The notes under the pieces are model-generated. The model was not told where the DNA came from. It searched no databases and saw only the letters and a list, made by a program, of their open reading frames with translations. A stretch of DNA of 64,000 bases, taken from Brachybacterium sp. UMB0905 (GTDB lineage: Bacteria > Actinomycetota > Actinomycetes > Actinomycetales > Dermabacteraceae). Location of the stretch: NCBI RefSeq assembly GCF_002871795.1, contig NZ_PNHL01000013.1, positions 9,799 through 73,798 of the forward strand. Direction: 5' to 3'. Shown piece by piece: positions 41,097 to 49,259 of this stretch. The number at the start of each line of letters is the position of its first letter. Position 1 is the stretch's first letter. The translations under genes and the position numbers were made by a program.

Positions 41097-41812
41097 CCGC
41101 CCAGCAGGCCACCGAGCAGGCCTCCCCGCAGGCCACCGGGCTGGCCGACCCGCCCGCCCGCGTGGTCGTGCTCGACCACGGGTCGGGGAACGTCCGTTCG
41201 GTGGTGCGCGCCCTCGAGGCCGTCGGCGCCGAGGTCCAGCTGACCGCGGATCGCACCGCGGCACTGGAGGCCGATGGGCTGGTGGTCCCCGGCGTCGGCG
41301 CCTTCGCCGCGACCGTGCAGCAGATCCGCGCCGTGGGCGGTGACCGCATCGTCGAGACGCGACTGGCCGGGGGCCGCCCCGTGCTCGGCATCTGCGTGGG
41401 TCTGCAGGTGATGTTCGACGCTGGCGATGAACATGGCGAGCGCAGCACGGGACTGGGGCAGTGGCCCGGCGAGATCACACGCCTTATGGCCGATGTGGTC
41501 CCGCACATGGGCTGGAACACCGTCGACGCGCCGACGGGCACCGCGCTGCTGGACGGTATCCAGGGTGAGCGCTTCTACTTCGTCCACTCCTATGCTGCGC
41601 GCACTTGGGAGCTCGATGCGGTCGGCCCCCTTGAGGCGCCGCTGGTGACCTGGGCTGAGCACGGCGGAGACCGCTTCATCGCCGCGGTGGAGAATGGCGC
41701 GCTGATGGCCACGCAGTTCCACCCCGAGAAGTCCGGTGAGGCCGGGGCGCGTCTGCTGCGCAACTGGCTGGGCACCCTGCCACGGTACGGCCGGGCGGAG
41801 GCGAGCGCATGA
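41093..41812 (+). CDS. hisH: Imidazole glycerol phosphate synthase, glutamine amidotransferase subunit
   Basis: A 239-residue class I glutamine amidotransferase that delivers ammonia to HisF. The nucleophile is C101 in [11 protein letters not shown], and H210 and E212 lie in [19 protein letters not shown] is the conserved oxyanion-side segment. The N-terminus has a roughly 20-residue Gln/Ala/Pro-rich extension before [14 protein letters not shown]. The start is GTG, overlapping the upstream stop. No hisF lies in the window. Confidence 0.93.
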   Translation: MTAQQATEQASPQATGLADPPARVVVLDHGSGNVRSVVRALEAVGAEVQLTADRTAALEADGLVVPGVGAFAATVQQIRAVGGDRIVETRLAGGRPVLGICVGLQVMFDAGDEHGERSTGLGQWPGEITRLMADVVPHMGWNTVDAPTGTALLDGIQGERFYFVHSYAARTWELDAVGPLEAPLVTWAEHGGDRFIAAVENGALMATQFHPEKSGEAGARLLRNWLGTLPRYGRAEASA

Positions 41813-41967
41813 TCCTCGCGTTCGTGATGCTGTTCGTCGGGGGGATGCTGCTGGGTGGCGTGTGGTCCTTTCACCGCTCCGGCAAGCCGTGGTGGATGAC
41901 CGTCGGCCTTGCCGCCATCGCGATCGCGTGCCTGGCGATCTCTTTCTGGCGGATCCAGTCCGGCTGA
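41809..41967 (+). CDS. Two-helix small membrane protein in the his operon
   Basis: A 52-residue protein: helix 1 is [19 protein letters not shown], then a short basic loop with [10 protein letters not shown], and helix 2 runs from [15 protein letters not shown] to FWRIQSG. Its ATG overlaps the hisH TGA by 4 bases (ATGA), so it is almost certainly translated by coupling. I do not recognise a family. Its place between hisH and priA suggests a conserved actinobacterial operon passenger. No histidine-related function is evident. Confidence 0.8.
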   Translation: MILAFVMLFVGGMLLGGVWSFHRSGKPWWMTVGLAAIAIACLAISFWRIQSG

Positions 41968-42125
41968 TCGGCACGGCCCGACCCTCCGCCGTCCCTGCCA
42001 ATGCTGCACCCGAGCCCAGACCGTCACGCCCGCACTCGCACCCACCCTTCGCGCCCGCCCTCACGCCCGCTCTTGCTGTTCACCCGGTACGATCCGAGCC
42101 CCCGTCGCCCTCAAGGAGGCACCCC

Positions 42126-42860
42126 ATGACCGCTCCCGTGCTCGACCTGCTGCCCGCCGTCGACGTCCAGGACGGCCAGGCCGTGCGCCTGGTCCAGGGG
42201 GAGGCAGGCACCGAGACCGCTTACGGCGCCCCGCTGGATGCCGCACTGACTTTCCAGGAGGGCGGCGCGCAGTGGCTGCACCTGGTGGATCTCGATGCCG
42301 CCTTCGGCCGCGGCTCCAACGCCGCACTGCTCGCAGAAGTGGTCGCTGCCGTGGACATGAACGTGGAGCTCTCCGGCGGTATCCGCGATGACGAGTCCCT
42401 TGCCGCGGCCCTTGCTACCGGCTGCCGGCGCGTGAACCTGGGCACCGCGGCGCTCGAGAACCCCGAGTGGACCGCGGAGGTGATCGCCGAGCACGGTGAC
42501 CGCATCGCCGTGGGCCTGGACGTGCGCGGCAGCACCCTCGCCGCCCGCGGCTGGACCCGCGAGGGCGGCGACCTGTGGGAGACGCTCGAACGGCTCGATG
42601 CCGCCGGCTGTCAGCGCTACGTCGTCACAGACGTCACCAAGGATGGCACCCTGCGCGGCCCGAATGTGGAGCTGCTGCAGAAGGTGTGCGAGCGCACGGA
42701 CGCGAGGATCGTCGCCTCCGGCGGGGTGTCCTCCCTGGCGGACCTCGAGGCGCTGCGGGCCCTGGTCCCGCACGGCGTGGAGGGCGCGATCGTCGGCAAG
42801 GCCCTGTACGCGGGGGCTTTCACCCTCCCCGAGGCGCTCGAGGTGGCGGGCCGGCCGTGA
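42126..42860 (+). CDS. priA: Phosphoribosyl isomerase A (HisA/TrpF bifunctional type)
   Basis: A 244-residue TIM barrel. In actinobacteria the HisA-like enzyme is usually PriA, which isomerises both ProFAR (histidine) and phosphoribosyl anthranilate (tryptophan). The first strand [19 protein letters not shown] has the catalytic Asp, the phosphate sites are [12 protein letters not shown] and [14 protein letters not shown], and the second catalytic Asp is in [14 protein letters not shown]. The ATG at 42126 has AAGGAGG 6 bases upstream. Whether it really has TrpF activity is inferred from lineage. Its stop overlaps the next gene's GTG. Confidence 0.92.
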   Translation: MTAPVLDLLPAVDVQDGQAVRLVQGEAGTETAYGAPLDAALTFQEGGAQWLHLVDLDAAFGRGSNAALLAEVVAAVDMNVELSGGIRDDESLAAALATGCRRVNLGTAALENPEWTAEVIAEHGDRIAVGLDVRGSTLAARGWTREGGDLWETLERLDAAGCQRYVVTDVTKDGTLRGPNVELLQKVCERTDARIVASGGVSSLADLEALRALVPHGVEGAIVGKALYAGAFTLPEALEVAGRP

Positions 42861-43642
42861 CCGCCCGGCGCGAACTGCCGGCCCACTTCCAGGACAAATC
42901 CCCGCTGACCGACACCGCCGGGGTGCCGTGGAAGGGCCGCGACTACACCACCAGCCCCTTCCCCGAGGACGACGGATCCTGCCCGCCGGTGCTCCGCACC
43001 GCGCTCGAGCAGCTGCACGAAGGGCAGGACCCCTACCGGGCGGGCCTGGTCGCCGCCCTGGCGGCCTCCCGCGTGCTGGTGCCGATCATGGCCGTCGGCA
43101 CCGAAGAGACGATCAGCGCCCACGGACTGACCTCCGACAACGGCGCCGACATGGCGATGGTCACGATCACTGCGGCCGATGGGTCCCGCGTGCTGCCCGT
43201 GTTCACCTCCGTCACCGAGCTGTCCCGCTGGCAGGGCACGGCCCGGCCCGTCCCCGTCGTGACGGCGCAGGCAGCGCAGGCCGCCGTGCAGGAGGGCTGT
43301 ACCGCCCTGCTGGTGGATGCCGCGCGTCCCGACGAGCCCGGCCCGGTGCTGCTGCAGCGCTCAGCTCTGTGGGCCCTCGCCCAGGGCCGCACCTGGGTGC
43401 CGCCGCATGAGGATCCTGAGGTCGCCGCGGAGCTCGAACAGATCGCGGCCCAGGTGCCGACGGTGCTCTCCCTCACCGCGCAGCCGGGTCAGTCCAGCGA
43501 AGTCACGCTCGTGGCCCGGCTCGTGGAGGGCCTGGATCGCACTGGACTGCAGCAGGCGGTGCAGGCGATCAGCTCAGCCCTCGGGGACAGCCCGCTGATC
43601 GCCGAGCGGATCACCTCGCTGAAGCTCTCGCTGTCGCGCTGA
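42857..43642 (+). CDS. SseB-domain protein
   Basis: A 261-residue cytoplasmic protein with an SseB-like N-terminal region: [18 protein letters not shown], then [20 protein letters not shown] and [14 protein letters not shown], the usual pattern for this domain. The C-terminal part ([20 protein letters not shown]) resembles the SseB C-terminal extension. The GTG start at 42857 overlaps the priA stop by 4 bases. The domain is of unknown function outside enterobacterial type III secretion; an sseB-like gene following priA is, from memory, common in actinobacteria. Confidence 0.82.
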   Translation: MTARRELPAHFQDKSPLTDTAGVPWKGRDYTTSPFPEDDGSCPPVLRTALEQLHEGQDPYRAGLVAALAASRVLVPIMAVGTEETISAHGLTSDNGADMAMVTITAADGSRVLPVFTSVTELSRWQGTARPVPVVTAQAAQAAVQEGCTALLVDAARPDEPGPVLLQRSALWALAQGRTWVPPHEDPEVAAELEQIAAQVPTVLSLTAQPGQSSEVTLVARLVEGLDRTGLQQAVQAISSALGDSPLIAERITSLKLSLSR

Positions 43643-43751
43643 GCACGTTCCGTCCAGCGCACGGCGGTCTCGCGCGCGAGAACCTGAGATAGTGCCTCCC
43701 GGACCCGACGCCCATCGGGCCTGTGGACACCGGCGGTGACAAGGAGGGGAC

Positions 43752-45083
43752 ATGGCTCTGCAGGGGTACCGTGCGGCGCTGCGCACCCCGGGCGTCCCCG
43801 TGGTGCTGACCATCGGTTTCCTGGCCCGCATCCCGTTCTCCACGATCGGGATCCTGCTGACCCTGCACACCGTGATCACGCTGCAGGAGAGCTTCTTCTC
43901 CGCGGGGCTCGTGGTCGCCGCCTCGACGCTCGGCATCGCGATCGCCTCCCCGCTGCGTGGGCGGCTGCTGGACCGCCACGGACTGCGGCGCGCCGTGCTG
44001 CCCTCGCTGCTGTTCCAACCGCTCATCCTCGCTGTCGCCACGCTCGTGCCCTATTCGGCGCTGGTGCTGCTGGCACTGGTCGGTGGTCTGTTCGCGATGC
44101 CGGTGTTCGCGATCGTGCGCACGTCACTGTCGGTCCTGGTGCCGGCCGATCAGCGCCGCACCGTCTTCTCCCTCGACTCGGTGTCCACGGAGCTGGTGTT
44201 CATGCTCGGCCCGGCCGCGGCGACGATCGCCGCGGTGGCGCTCGGCACCACGACGGCGCTGCTCGTCGTCGCCGGGCTGATCGTGCTGGCCGGGATCGGG
44301 ATCATGCTCGCGAACCCGCCCACTCGCAGCGATCAGATCATGCTGCCCACCCGTCTGCCGCGCGCCCTGGAGGCCGCTGAGTCCGGGATGCTCGCCACCG
44401 GGGAGGCGCATCATGAGGCGCGCGTTGCCCAGAACCTCACCACCGGGCAGATCCCCGTGATCGACGAGCGCACGGGCCGTCCGGTCCATGAGCTGCCCGC
44501 CCCGTCGGTGCGGCCGCATCTGCTGACCCTGGGCGGGCTGGCGCTGCTGGCCGCGACGCTCGTCGGGTCGCTGCTGATCACTGCGACGGACCTGACGGTC
44601 GTCGCGTTCCTCGAGGGCGATGGGAACACCACGGCGATCGCCTGGGTACTGGCGATCTGGTGCGCCGGGTCGGCGATCGGCGGGTTCGTCTACGGGGCGA
44701 GCGCCCGGGACATCGGCCCCTTCACCGTGCTGCTCGCCCTGGGGGTGCTGTCCCTGCCGATCGCGGCCTCGCAGTCGGTGTGGATGCTCGCGGTCACGAC
44801 TTTCGGGGCAGGCCTCGCGCTGGCCCCGATCATCACCGCGACCGGGGAGGCGATCGCCCGCCGCGTCCCCGAGCAGGTGCGGGGGGAGGCGATGGGCTGG
44901 CATGGCTCCGCCCTCACTGCTGGAGCGGCGGTCGGTGCCCCGCTGATCGGCGTGGTCATCGACCTGGCCGGACCACGCGTGGGGATCCTCGTGGGGTCCG
45001 CCCTGGCGATCGCTCTCGCGCTGACCGGTTTCGTACTGCGCGCCTGGCGGCTGCGGCGCACCCGCCGCCGCCTGGCCGGGTAG
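43752..45083 (+). CDS. MFS transporter, function unknown
   Basis: A 443-residue twelve-helix MFS protein. The first half starts GYRAALRTPGVPVVLTIGFL and has RLLDRHGLRRAVLPSLL, a motif A-like loop. A long cytoplasmic loop of about 65 residues between helices 6 and 7 contains ARVAQNLTTGQIPVIDERTG. The second half continues TATDLTVVAFLEGDGNTTAI. An AAGGAGG precedes the ATG. It lies between the his genes and the leftward DUF1844 gene. No substrate can be assigned. Confidence 0.8.
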   Translation: MALQGYRAALRTPGVPVVLTIGFLARIPFSTIGILLTLHTVITLQESFFSAGLVVAASTLGIAIASPLRGRLLDRHGLRRAVLPSLLFQPLILAVATLVPYSALVLLALVGGLFAMPVFAIVRTSLSVLVPADQRRTVFSLDSVSTELVFMLGPAAATIAAVALGTTTALLVVAGLIVLAGIGIMLANPPTRSDQIMLPTRLPRALEAAESGMLATGEAHHEARVAQNLTTGQIPVIDERTGRPVHELPAPSVRPHLLTLGGLALLAATLVGSLLITATDLTVVAFLEGDGNTTAIAWVLAIWCAGSAIGGFVYGASARDIGPFTVLLALGVLSLPIAASQSVWMLAVTTFGAGLALAPIITATGEAIARRVPEQVRGEAMGWHGSALTAGAAVGAPLIGVVIDLAGPRVGILVGSALAIALALTGFVLRAWRLRRTRRRLAG

Positions 45084-45127
45084 GCCCCGGGACGCAGCGC
45101 CCATGGTGGCCGGTCAGGTCAGGTGAG

Positions 45128-45178
45128 GGGCCGACGGTGGCGCCGCGTCCTGGGGAATGGGCCGACGGGGGCGCCGCG
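45128..45178 (+). repeat. 20-bp direct repeat between convergent genes
   Basis: GGGCCGACGGTGGCGCCGCG (45128-45147) recurs at 45159-45178 with one change. The start-to-start distance is 31 bases. Both copies begin with the GGGCCGACGG 10-mer found elsewhere in the window. Confidence 0.75.
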
Positions 45179-45183
45179 CCGGG

Positions 45184-45663
45184 TCAGCTGACGCGGCCGG
45201 TGTATTTCTCGCCCGGCGCCTCGCCAGGCGGATCGGGGAACGGCAGCGCCTCAGCGAAGGCCAGCTGGAGGGAACGCAGCCCATCGCGCAGCGAGCGGGC
45301 ATGCACATTGCCGATCTCCGGTGCCGCCGCGGTGACCAGCCCCGCGAGCGCAGTGATGAGCTTCCGCGCCTCCGAGAGGTCCTGATAGTTGCCGGTCTCC
45401 TCGTCATCGGCGAGGCCCACCTTCACCGCCGCGGCGCTCATGAGGTGCACGCAGGCGGAGTTGATGATCTCCACCGCGGCCACATCGGCGATATCCCGCA
45501 GCTCAGCAGCCGCCTCCGCGTCCGTGGTCGCCGGACCGCCGCTCTCAGTCGCGGGGGAGGCGTGGTGCTCGGGGCTCGGCGCAGTTCCGGTCGGCTCAGT
45601 CTTACTCGCCTCAGTCGTGCTCGCCGCAGTCGTGCTCGGCTCGGAGCTGGTCGGCTCTGTCAT
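45184..45663 (-). CDS. DUF1844 domain protein
   Basis: A 159-residue cytoplasmic protein. The first 45 residues are low-complexity Thr/Ser/Glu/Pro. The DUF1844 domain follows: IINSACVHLMSAAAVKVGL, then NYQDLSEARKLITALAGLV and RSLRDGLRSLQLAFAEALPFPD. The family is of unknown function and in actinobacteria is typically encoded beside infC, as here. The start has AAGGAG 4 bases upstream. Confidence 0.85.
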   Translation of the reverse strand: MTEPTSSEPSTTAASTTEASKTEPTGTAPSPEHHASPATESGGPATTDAEAAAELRDIADVAAVEIINSACVHLMSAAAVKVGLADDEETGNYQDLSEARKLITALAGLVTAAAPEIGNVHARSLRDGLRSLQLAFAEALPFPDPPGEAPGEKYTGRVS

Positions 45664-45747
45664 GGGGCTCCTTCATCGGGTTTGGCGTCATCGGGAAGGG
45701 CGCGAATTCTCTCGATCCGACGCACCGGGGTGGAAAACACTTGCGGT

Positions 45748-46698
45748 TCAGCCTGCCAGGGGCAGCTCGATCGTGAGGTCCCCGTCCAGCTCGAGGTGCA
45801 GTGCGGCGGGCTCGCTGCCGATGGGCGCGTCGAACACGGCGACGAACTCACGGGTCTCGCCGACGGGGATGGGCCGGGTGGAGGCCGAATCGGAATCGCG
45901 CGCATAGGCGGAGATCGCAGCGGCCGAGCTGGGGATATTCTCTCCTGCCGCCGTTGCCAAGGTGACGCGATCTGCGGTCAGCTGGAGGGTGCGCTCGCTG
46001 TCATTGGTGATCTCCACGATGACCGCCACGAACTGCCCCTCGGCCGTGACCTCGGTGGCGCCGCTGCCCACGGAATCCAGTCCCGTCTCCGTCCTGAGTT
46101 CAGCGACCGTTACGCCGTCGACCTCCACGGGCCCCGCGTCCTGCCCGGACCCATCGGAGGTATCGGCGGATGCGGTGGCCGCGGGGGCAGTGCTCTCCCC
46201 GTCCGCGGGCAGTGTGCGCACCACGAGGAATGCACCGCCCACGGCGATCACGAGGGCGAGCACCCCCACGAACGCCGCGGCGACGACGAGCAGGCGGCCC
46301 CGACCGGGATCACGCTGTTCAGGTGGCGTGACCAGAGCGGGCCGACGGTTCGGGCGGGCTGGGCGCGGTGGGGGAGTGGGGAAGCCCTCGGGAACCGGGC
46401 GCAGGACCGCGCGCGCCGTGGTCTGATTGCGCAGGCGGGTCTGCGTGGACGGCTCCGGCTCCGACGGATCCTCAGCGAGATCCTGCAGCGGGGCCGTCGG
46501 CTCATCCGCAGGCGAGGCCCCCTCCGGGTGCGATGGCTTCTCGGCGTGCGCCTCCCCGGTGCCCGGATCCTCAGTGCTCGATGGTGCATCCGCAGGCGAC
46601 GGCTCAGCGGGAGTGAGCCCCGTCGGGATCTGCTCGGCGTGCTCACCCTGCTCAGCGCGCTGAGGCTGCTCGTCAGGGGTCTCGCGATCCGTCGCCAC
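45748..46698 (-). CDS. Membrane-anchored protein with DUF4352-like outer domain
   Basis: A 316-residue protein. Residues 1-130 are a disordered Glu/Pro/Ala-rich cytoplasmic region. One transmembrane helix lies at about 137-160 (LLVVAAAFVGVLALVIAVGG). After an Ala/Thr/Ser linker comes an outer beta domain (VEVDGVTVAELRTETGLDSV, FVAVIVEITNDSERTLQLTA, REFVAVFDAP) resembling DUF4352/telomeric-repeat-binding-like immunoglobulin folds. The start is GTG with GAGGAG 5 bases upstream. Function unknown. It is divergent from the infC operon. Confidence 0.75.
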   Translation of the reverse strand: MATDRETPDEQPQRAEQGEHAEQIPTGLTPAEPSPADAPSSTEDPGTGEAHAEKPSHPEGASPADEPTAPLQDLAEDPSEPEPSTQTRLRNQTTARAVLRPVPEGFPTPPPRPARPNRRPALVTPPEQRDPGRGRLLVVAAAFVGVLALVIAVGGAFLVVRTLPADGESTAPAATASADTSDGSGQDAGPVEVDGVTVAELRTETGLDSVGSGATEVTAEGQFVAVIVEITNDSERTLQLTADRVTLATAAGENIPSSAAAISAYARDSDSASTRPIPVGETREFVAVFDAPIGSEPAALHLELDGDLTIELPLAG

Positions 46699-46709
46699 CG
46701 CTGCTCCTC

Positions 46710-46729
46710 ATCGTTCGATATCGTTCGAT
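46710..46729. repeat. 10-bp tandem repeat ATCGTTCGAT
   Basis: Two perfect adjacent copies lie 12-31 bases upstream of the DUF4352-like gene start. Each copy contains a near-palindrome and the junction reads CGATATCG. It overlaps the likely promoter region, so it may be an operator. Confidence 0.6.
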
Positions 46730-46799
46730 CGCTCGACTGCGCTGCAGACTGCTCAACTGCTCTGCATGCAGCTGCACTGCGCTGCGCGACGCACATCAC

Positions 46800-46828
46800 C
46801 TGGACCCACGCCGTTTCGCTGGTAGGAT
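46800..46828 (+). promoter_or_regulatory. Promoter of the infC-rpmI-rplT operon
   Basis: CTGGAC (46800-46805) and TAGGAT (46823-46828) are spaced by 17 bases. Transcription would start near 46835, leaving a leader of about 240 bases before infC. Confidence 0.5.
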
Positions 46829-46834
46829 AGTCGA

Positions 46835-47073
46835 CCGGAACAGGACGAGACCTCGCCCGTTCCCGCAAGTGGAGTCCCCTCCCACCTCGTGACGACCGGC
46901 CGCGGACAGCGGCCAGCAGTTGCCGGGTCAGCATCGCCACCGGGCCATCGTGCCCGGGAGCAGGTAGCAGCGCCAGTGGCGCTCGGTGCCCGCTCCGCTC
47001 ACCCTGGGGCCTCCGCACGGATTCAGCGGGGGCCTTCGTCGTGTCCCGCCCCAACTCGAGGTGAGGAGCCACC
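46835..47073 (+). other. Long structured 5' leader of infC
   Basis: About 240 bases of leader without a supported reading frame, very GC-rich and full of potential stems. Its last part holds a terminator-like hairpin at 47008-47034. Leaders of this kind before infC-rpmI-rplT bind L20 or act as attenuators in other bacteria; here the mechanism is inferred from position and structure. Confidence 0.5.
47008..47034 (+). terminator. Attenuator-like hairpin in the infC leader
   Basis: GGCCTCCGC (47008-47016) pairs with GCGGGGGCC (47026-47034), 9 pairs including one G-U, loop of 9, followed by TTCGTCGTG. It lies 40 bases upstream of the infC start, inside the transcript. Confidence 0.5.
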
Positions 47074-47694
47074 ATCAGCGAACAGCGCATCAACGGTCAG
47101 ATCAGGGTCCCCAAGGTCCTCCTGGTCGGACCTGCCGGCGAACAGGTCGGCGAGGTTCGGGTCGAGGACGCCCTGCGTCTCGCCCAGGAAGCCGATCTCG
47201 ACCTGGTCGAGGTTGCCCCCGGAGCGAACCCCCCGGTCGCCCGGCTCATGGACTACGGCAAGTACAAGTACGAGGCCAACCTGAAGGCCCGTGAAGCGCG
47301 CAAGAACCAGGCGAACACGGTCCAGAAGGAGATCCGCATGGGTCTCAAGATCGACAAGCACGATTACGAGACCAAGCGCCGCAACGTTGAGAAGTTCCTG
47401 TCCGGTGGCGACAAGGTCAAGGTCCAGCTGCGTTTCCGCGGCCGCGAGCAGTCGCGTCCCGAGATGGGGGTGCGCCTGCTGGAGCGCCTGGCGGAGGACG
47501 TCAGCGAGTACGGGTTCGTCGAGTCGCGCCCGCGACAGGACGGCCGCAACATGGTGATGGTCTTCGGGCCTCACAAGAAGAAGGCCCAGGCCATGGCCGA
47601 GGCCCGCAAGCGCAGGAGCGACGCCGAGAAGGCCGCCGCCAAGGCGAAGGACGAGAAGTCCCAGCCGGCGAACGGATCCGACGACGCGTCCTGA
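47074..47694 (+). CDS. infC: Translation initiation factor IF-3 (AUC start codon)
   Basis: A 206-residue IF-3. The N-terminal domain begins [20 protein letters not shown] and runs through [20 protein letters not shown] to the conserved [20 protein letters not shown]. The C-terminal domain has [35 protein letters not shown] and [12 protein letters not shown], with a Lys/Ala tail. Homology starts at ATC 47074, preceded by GTGAGGAG at good spacing; no ATG, GTG or TTG in frame fits. IF-3 genes characteristically use AUU, AUC or AUA starts so that IF-3 limits its own synthesis. It is the first gene of infC-rpmI-rplT. Confidence 0.95.
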   Translation: MSEQRINGQIRVPKVLLVGPAGEQVGEVRVEDALRLAQEADLDLVEVAPGANPPVARLMDYGKYKYEANLKAREARKNQANTVQKEIRMGLKIDKHDYETKRRNVEKFLSGGDKVKVQLRFRGREQSRPEMGVRLLERLAEDVSEYGFVESRPRQDGRNMVMVFGPHKKKAQAMAEARKRRSDAEKAAAKAKDEKSQPANGSDDAS

Positions 47695-47718
47695 GAACGG
47701 AACGAGGAGAACAGGCAC

Positions 47719-47913
47719 ATGCCGAAGAACAAGACCCACTCGGGCACCAAGAAGCGGGTCCGCGTGACCGGTTCGGGCAAGCTCATGCGTGAGCGGGCGA
47801 ACGCCCGCCACCTGCTGGAGCACAAGTCCTCCACCCGCAAGCGCCGCCTGGGCAACGACACCGAGGTTGCCAAGGCCGATGTCAAGCGCATGAAGAAGCT
47901 GCTGGGCCGCTGA
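47719..47913 (+). CDS. rpmI: 50S ribosomal protein L35
   Basis: A 64-residue basic ribosomal protein with the family opening [20 protein letters not shown] and the [16 protein letters not shown] core. The length is standard. A GAGGAG precedes the ATG. It lies 24 bases after infC and 56 bases before rplT, in the usual infC-rpmI-rplT order. Confidence 0.97.
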   Translation: MPKNKTHSGTKKRVRVTGSGKLMRERANARHLLEHKSSTRKRRLGNDTEVAKADVKRMKKLLGR

Positions 47914-47969
47914 GCGCCCCGCGCAGGCCAGCGCCTGCGCCCTGAACATTTCGATCGAAGGAGTATCAC

Positions 47970-48350
47970 GTGGCACGCGTGAAGCGGGCGGTCAACGCCC
48001 ATAAGAAGCGTCGGGAGATCCTCGAGCAGGCCAGCGGCTACCGCGGTCAGCGCTCGCGCCTGTACCGCAAGGCGAAGGAGCAGGTGCTGCACTCGCAGAC
48101 CTACAACTTCCGCGACCGCAAGAAGCGCAAGGGTGACTTCCGTCAGCTGTGGATCCAGCGCATCAACGCTGCGGCCCGCGCCAACGGAATGACCTACAGC
48201 CGCTTCATCCAGGGCCTGGGCCTGGCTGGTGTCGAGGTGGACCGTCGCATGCTCGCCGAGCTCGCCGTGAACGACGCCGCGACCTTCGCCGCCCTGGTCG
48301 AGGTCGCCAAGGACGCCCTCCCCAAGGACGTCAACGCCCCCGCGGCCTGA
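47970..48350 (+). CDS. rplT: 50S ribosomal protein L20
   Basis: A 126-residue ribosomal protein that binds 23S rRNA early in 50S assembly. It begins [20 protein letters not shown] and has [39 protein letters not shown] and [19 protein letters not shown]. The start is GTG with GAAGGAG 7 bases upstream. L20 is a known autoregulator of this operon in other bacteria. Confidence 0.97.
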   Translation: MARVKRAVNAHKKRREILEQASGYRGQRSRLYRKAKEQVLHSQTYNFRDRKKRKGDFRQLWIQRINAAARANGMTYSRFIQGLGLAGVEVDRRMLAELAVNDAATFAALVEVAKDALPKDVNAPAA

Positions 48351-48374
48351 CACGCGCATCGCAGCACGACCGCG

Positions 48375-49259
48375 ATGACCGAGCGCCCGGATCAGCCCGT
48401 CCCCACCTCGCCCCGCTCCGAGCGGGTGCGGCGTGCGGCGGCGCTGACCGGGCGCTCGGCGCGTCGCAAGCAGGGACGCTTCCGCGTCGAGGGGCCGCAG
48501 GCCGTGCGCTCCCTGCTGCAGCACCGCCCTGAGCTGGCGCGCGAAGTGTTCACCACCGAGCGCGGCGCCGACGAGCACCCCGAGCTCGGGGACCTCGCGC
48601 GCCCGGCCGGGGTGCCGCTGCGTGTGATCGACGAACCGGTGCTGCGCGCTATGGTGCGCGAGAACCCCGGCGGGGCCGACGGGGCCGCAGCCCCCGGAGC
48701 TCTGGTCTCCCCGCAGGGCGTGGTGGCGGTCGCGGACTTGCCCGGCGCCGACCCCACCGCCGCGATCCAGGCGCTCCACACGCTGCCCGCTGCGGACCCC
48801 GTGACCGTGGTCGTGCTGCATGAGGTGCGCGACCCCGGGAACGTCGGCACCCTCCTCCGCACCGCCGATGCGGCTGGCGCGGACCTGGTGCTGCTGACCC
48901 GCACGAGCGCCGACCCGTACTCCCCGAAGGCCGTCCGCGCCTCCGTCGGATCCCTGTTCCACCTGCCGGTCCTCACCGAAGCAGCGATGGACGAGGTCCT
49001 GCCGGCGCTGGCCGAACACGCCATCACCGCAGCTGCCACCAGCGGGTATGCCGCAGCTGATGTGTTCGCCGCGGAGCTTCCGCCTCGCATCGCCTGGATC
49101 TTCGGGAACGAAGCGCACGGCCTGGATGAGCAGACCCTTGAGGCCGCGCCGCTCGCCGTGCGGATTCCGTTGGCCGGGCACGCCGAATCCCTCAACGTGC
49201 ACACCGCCGCGACCGTGTGCCTGTTCGAGACGCTCCGCCGCCGACGGGAGGGCGCATGA
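48375..49259 (+). CDS. TrmH/SpoU family RNA 2'-O-methyltransferase
   Basis: A 294-residue SAM-dependent RNA ribose methyltransferase. An N-terminal substrate-binding domain (RRKQGRFRVEGPQAVRSLLQ) precedes the knotted SPOUT domain with motif 1 VVVLHEVRDPGNVGTLLRTA, motif 2 WIFGNEAHGLDEQTL and motif 3 IPLAGHAESLNVHTAATVCL. This gene next to rplT and pheS is typical of actinobacteria and usually labelled 23S rRNA methyltransferase. No strong Shine-Dalgarno is seen; the ATG 24 bases after rplT is the only reasonable start. It overlaps the CtaG gene by 4 bases (ATGA). Confidence 0.9.
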   Translation: MTERPDQPVPTSPRSERVRRAAALTGRSARRKQGRFRVEGPQAVRSLLQHRPELAREVFTTERGADEHPELGDLARPAGVPLRVIDEPVLRAMVRENPGGADGAAAPGALVSPQGVVAVADLPGADPTAAIQALHTLPAADPVTVVVLHEVRDPGNVGTLLRTADAAGADLVLLTRTSADPYSPKAVRASVGSLFHLPVLTEAAMDEVLPALAEHAITAAATSGYAAADVFAAELPPRIAWIFGNEAHGLDEQTLEAAPLAVRIPLAGHAESLNVHTAATVCLFETLRRRREGA

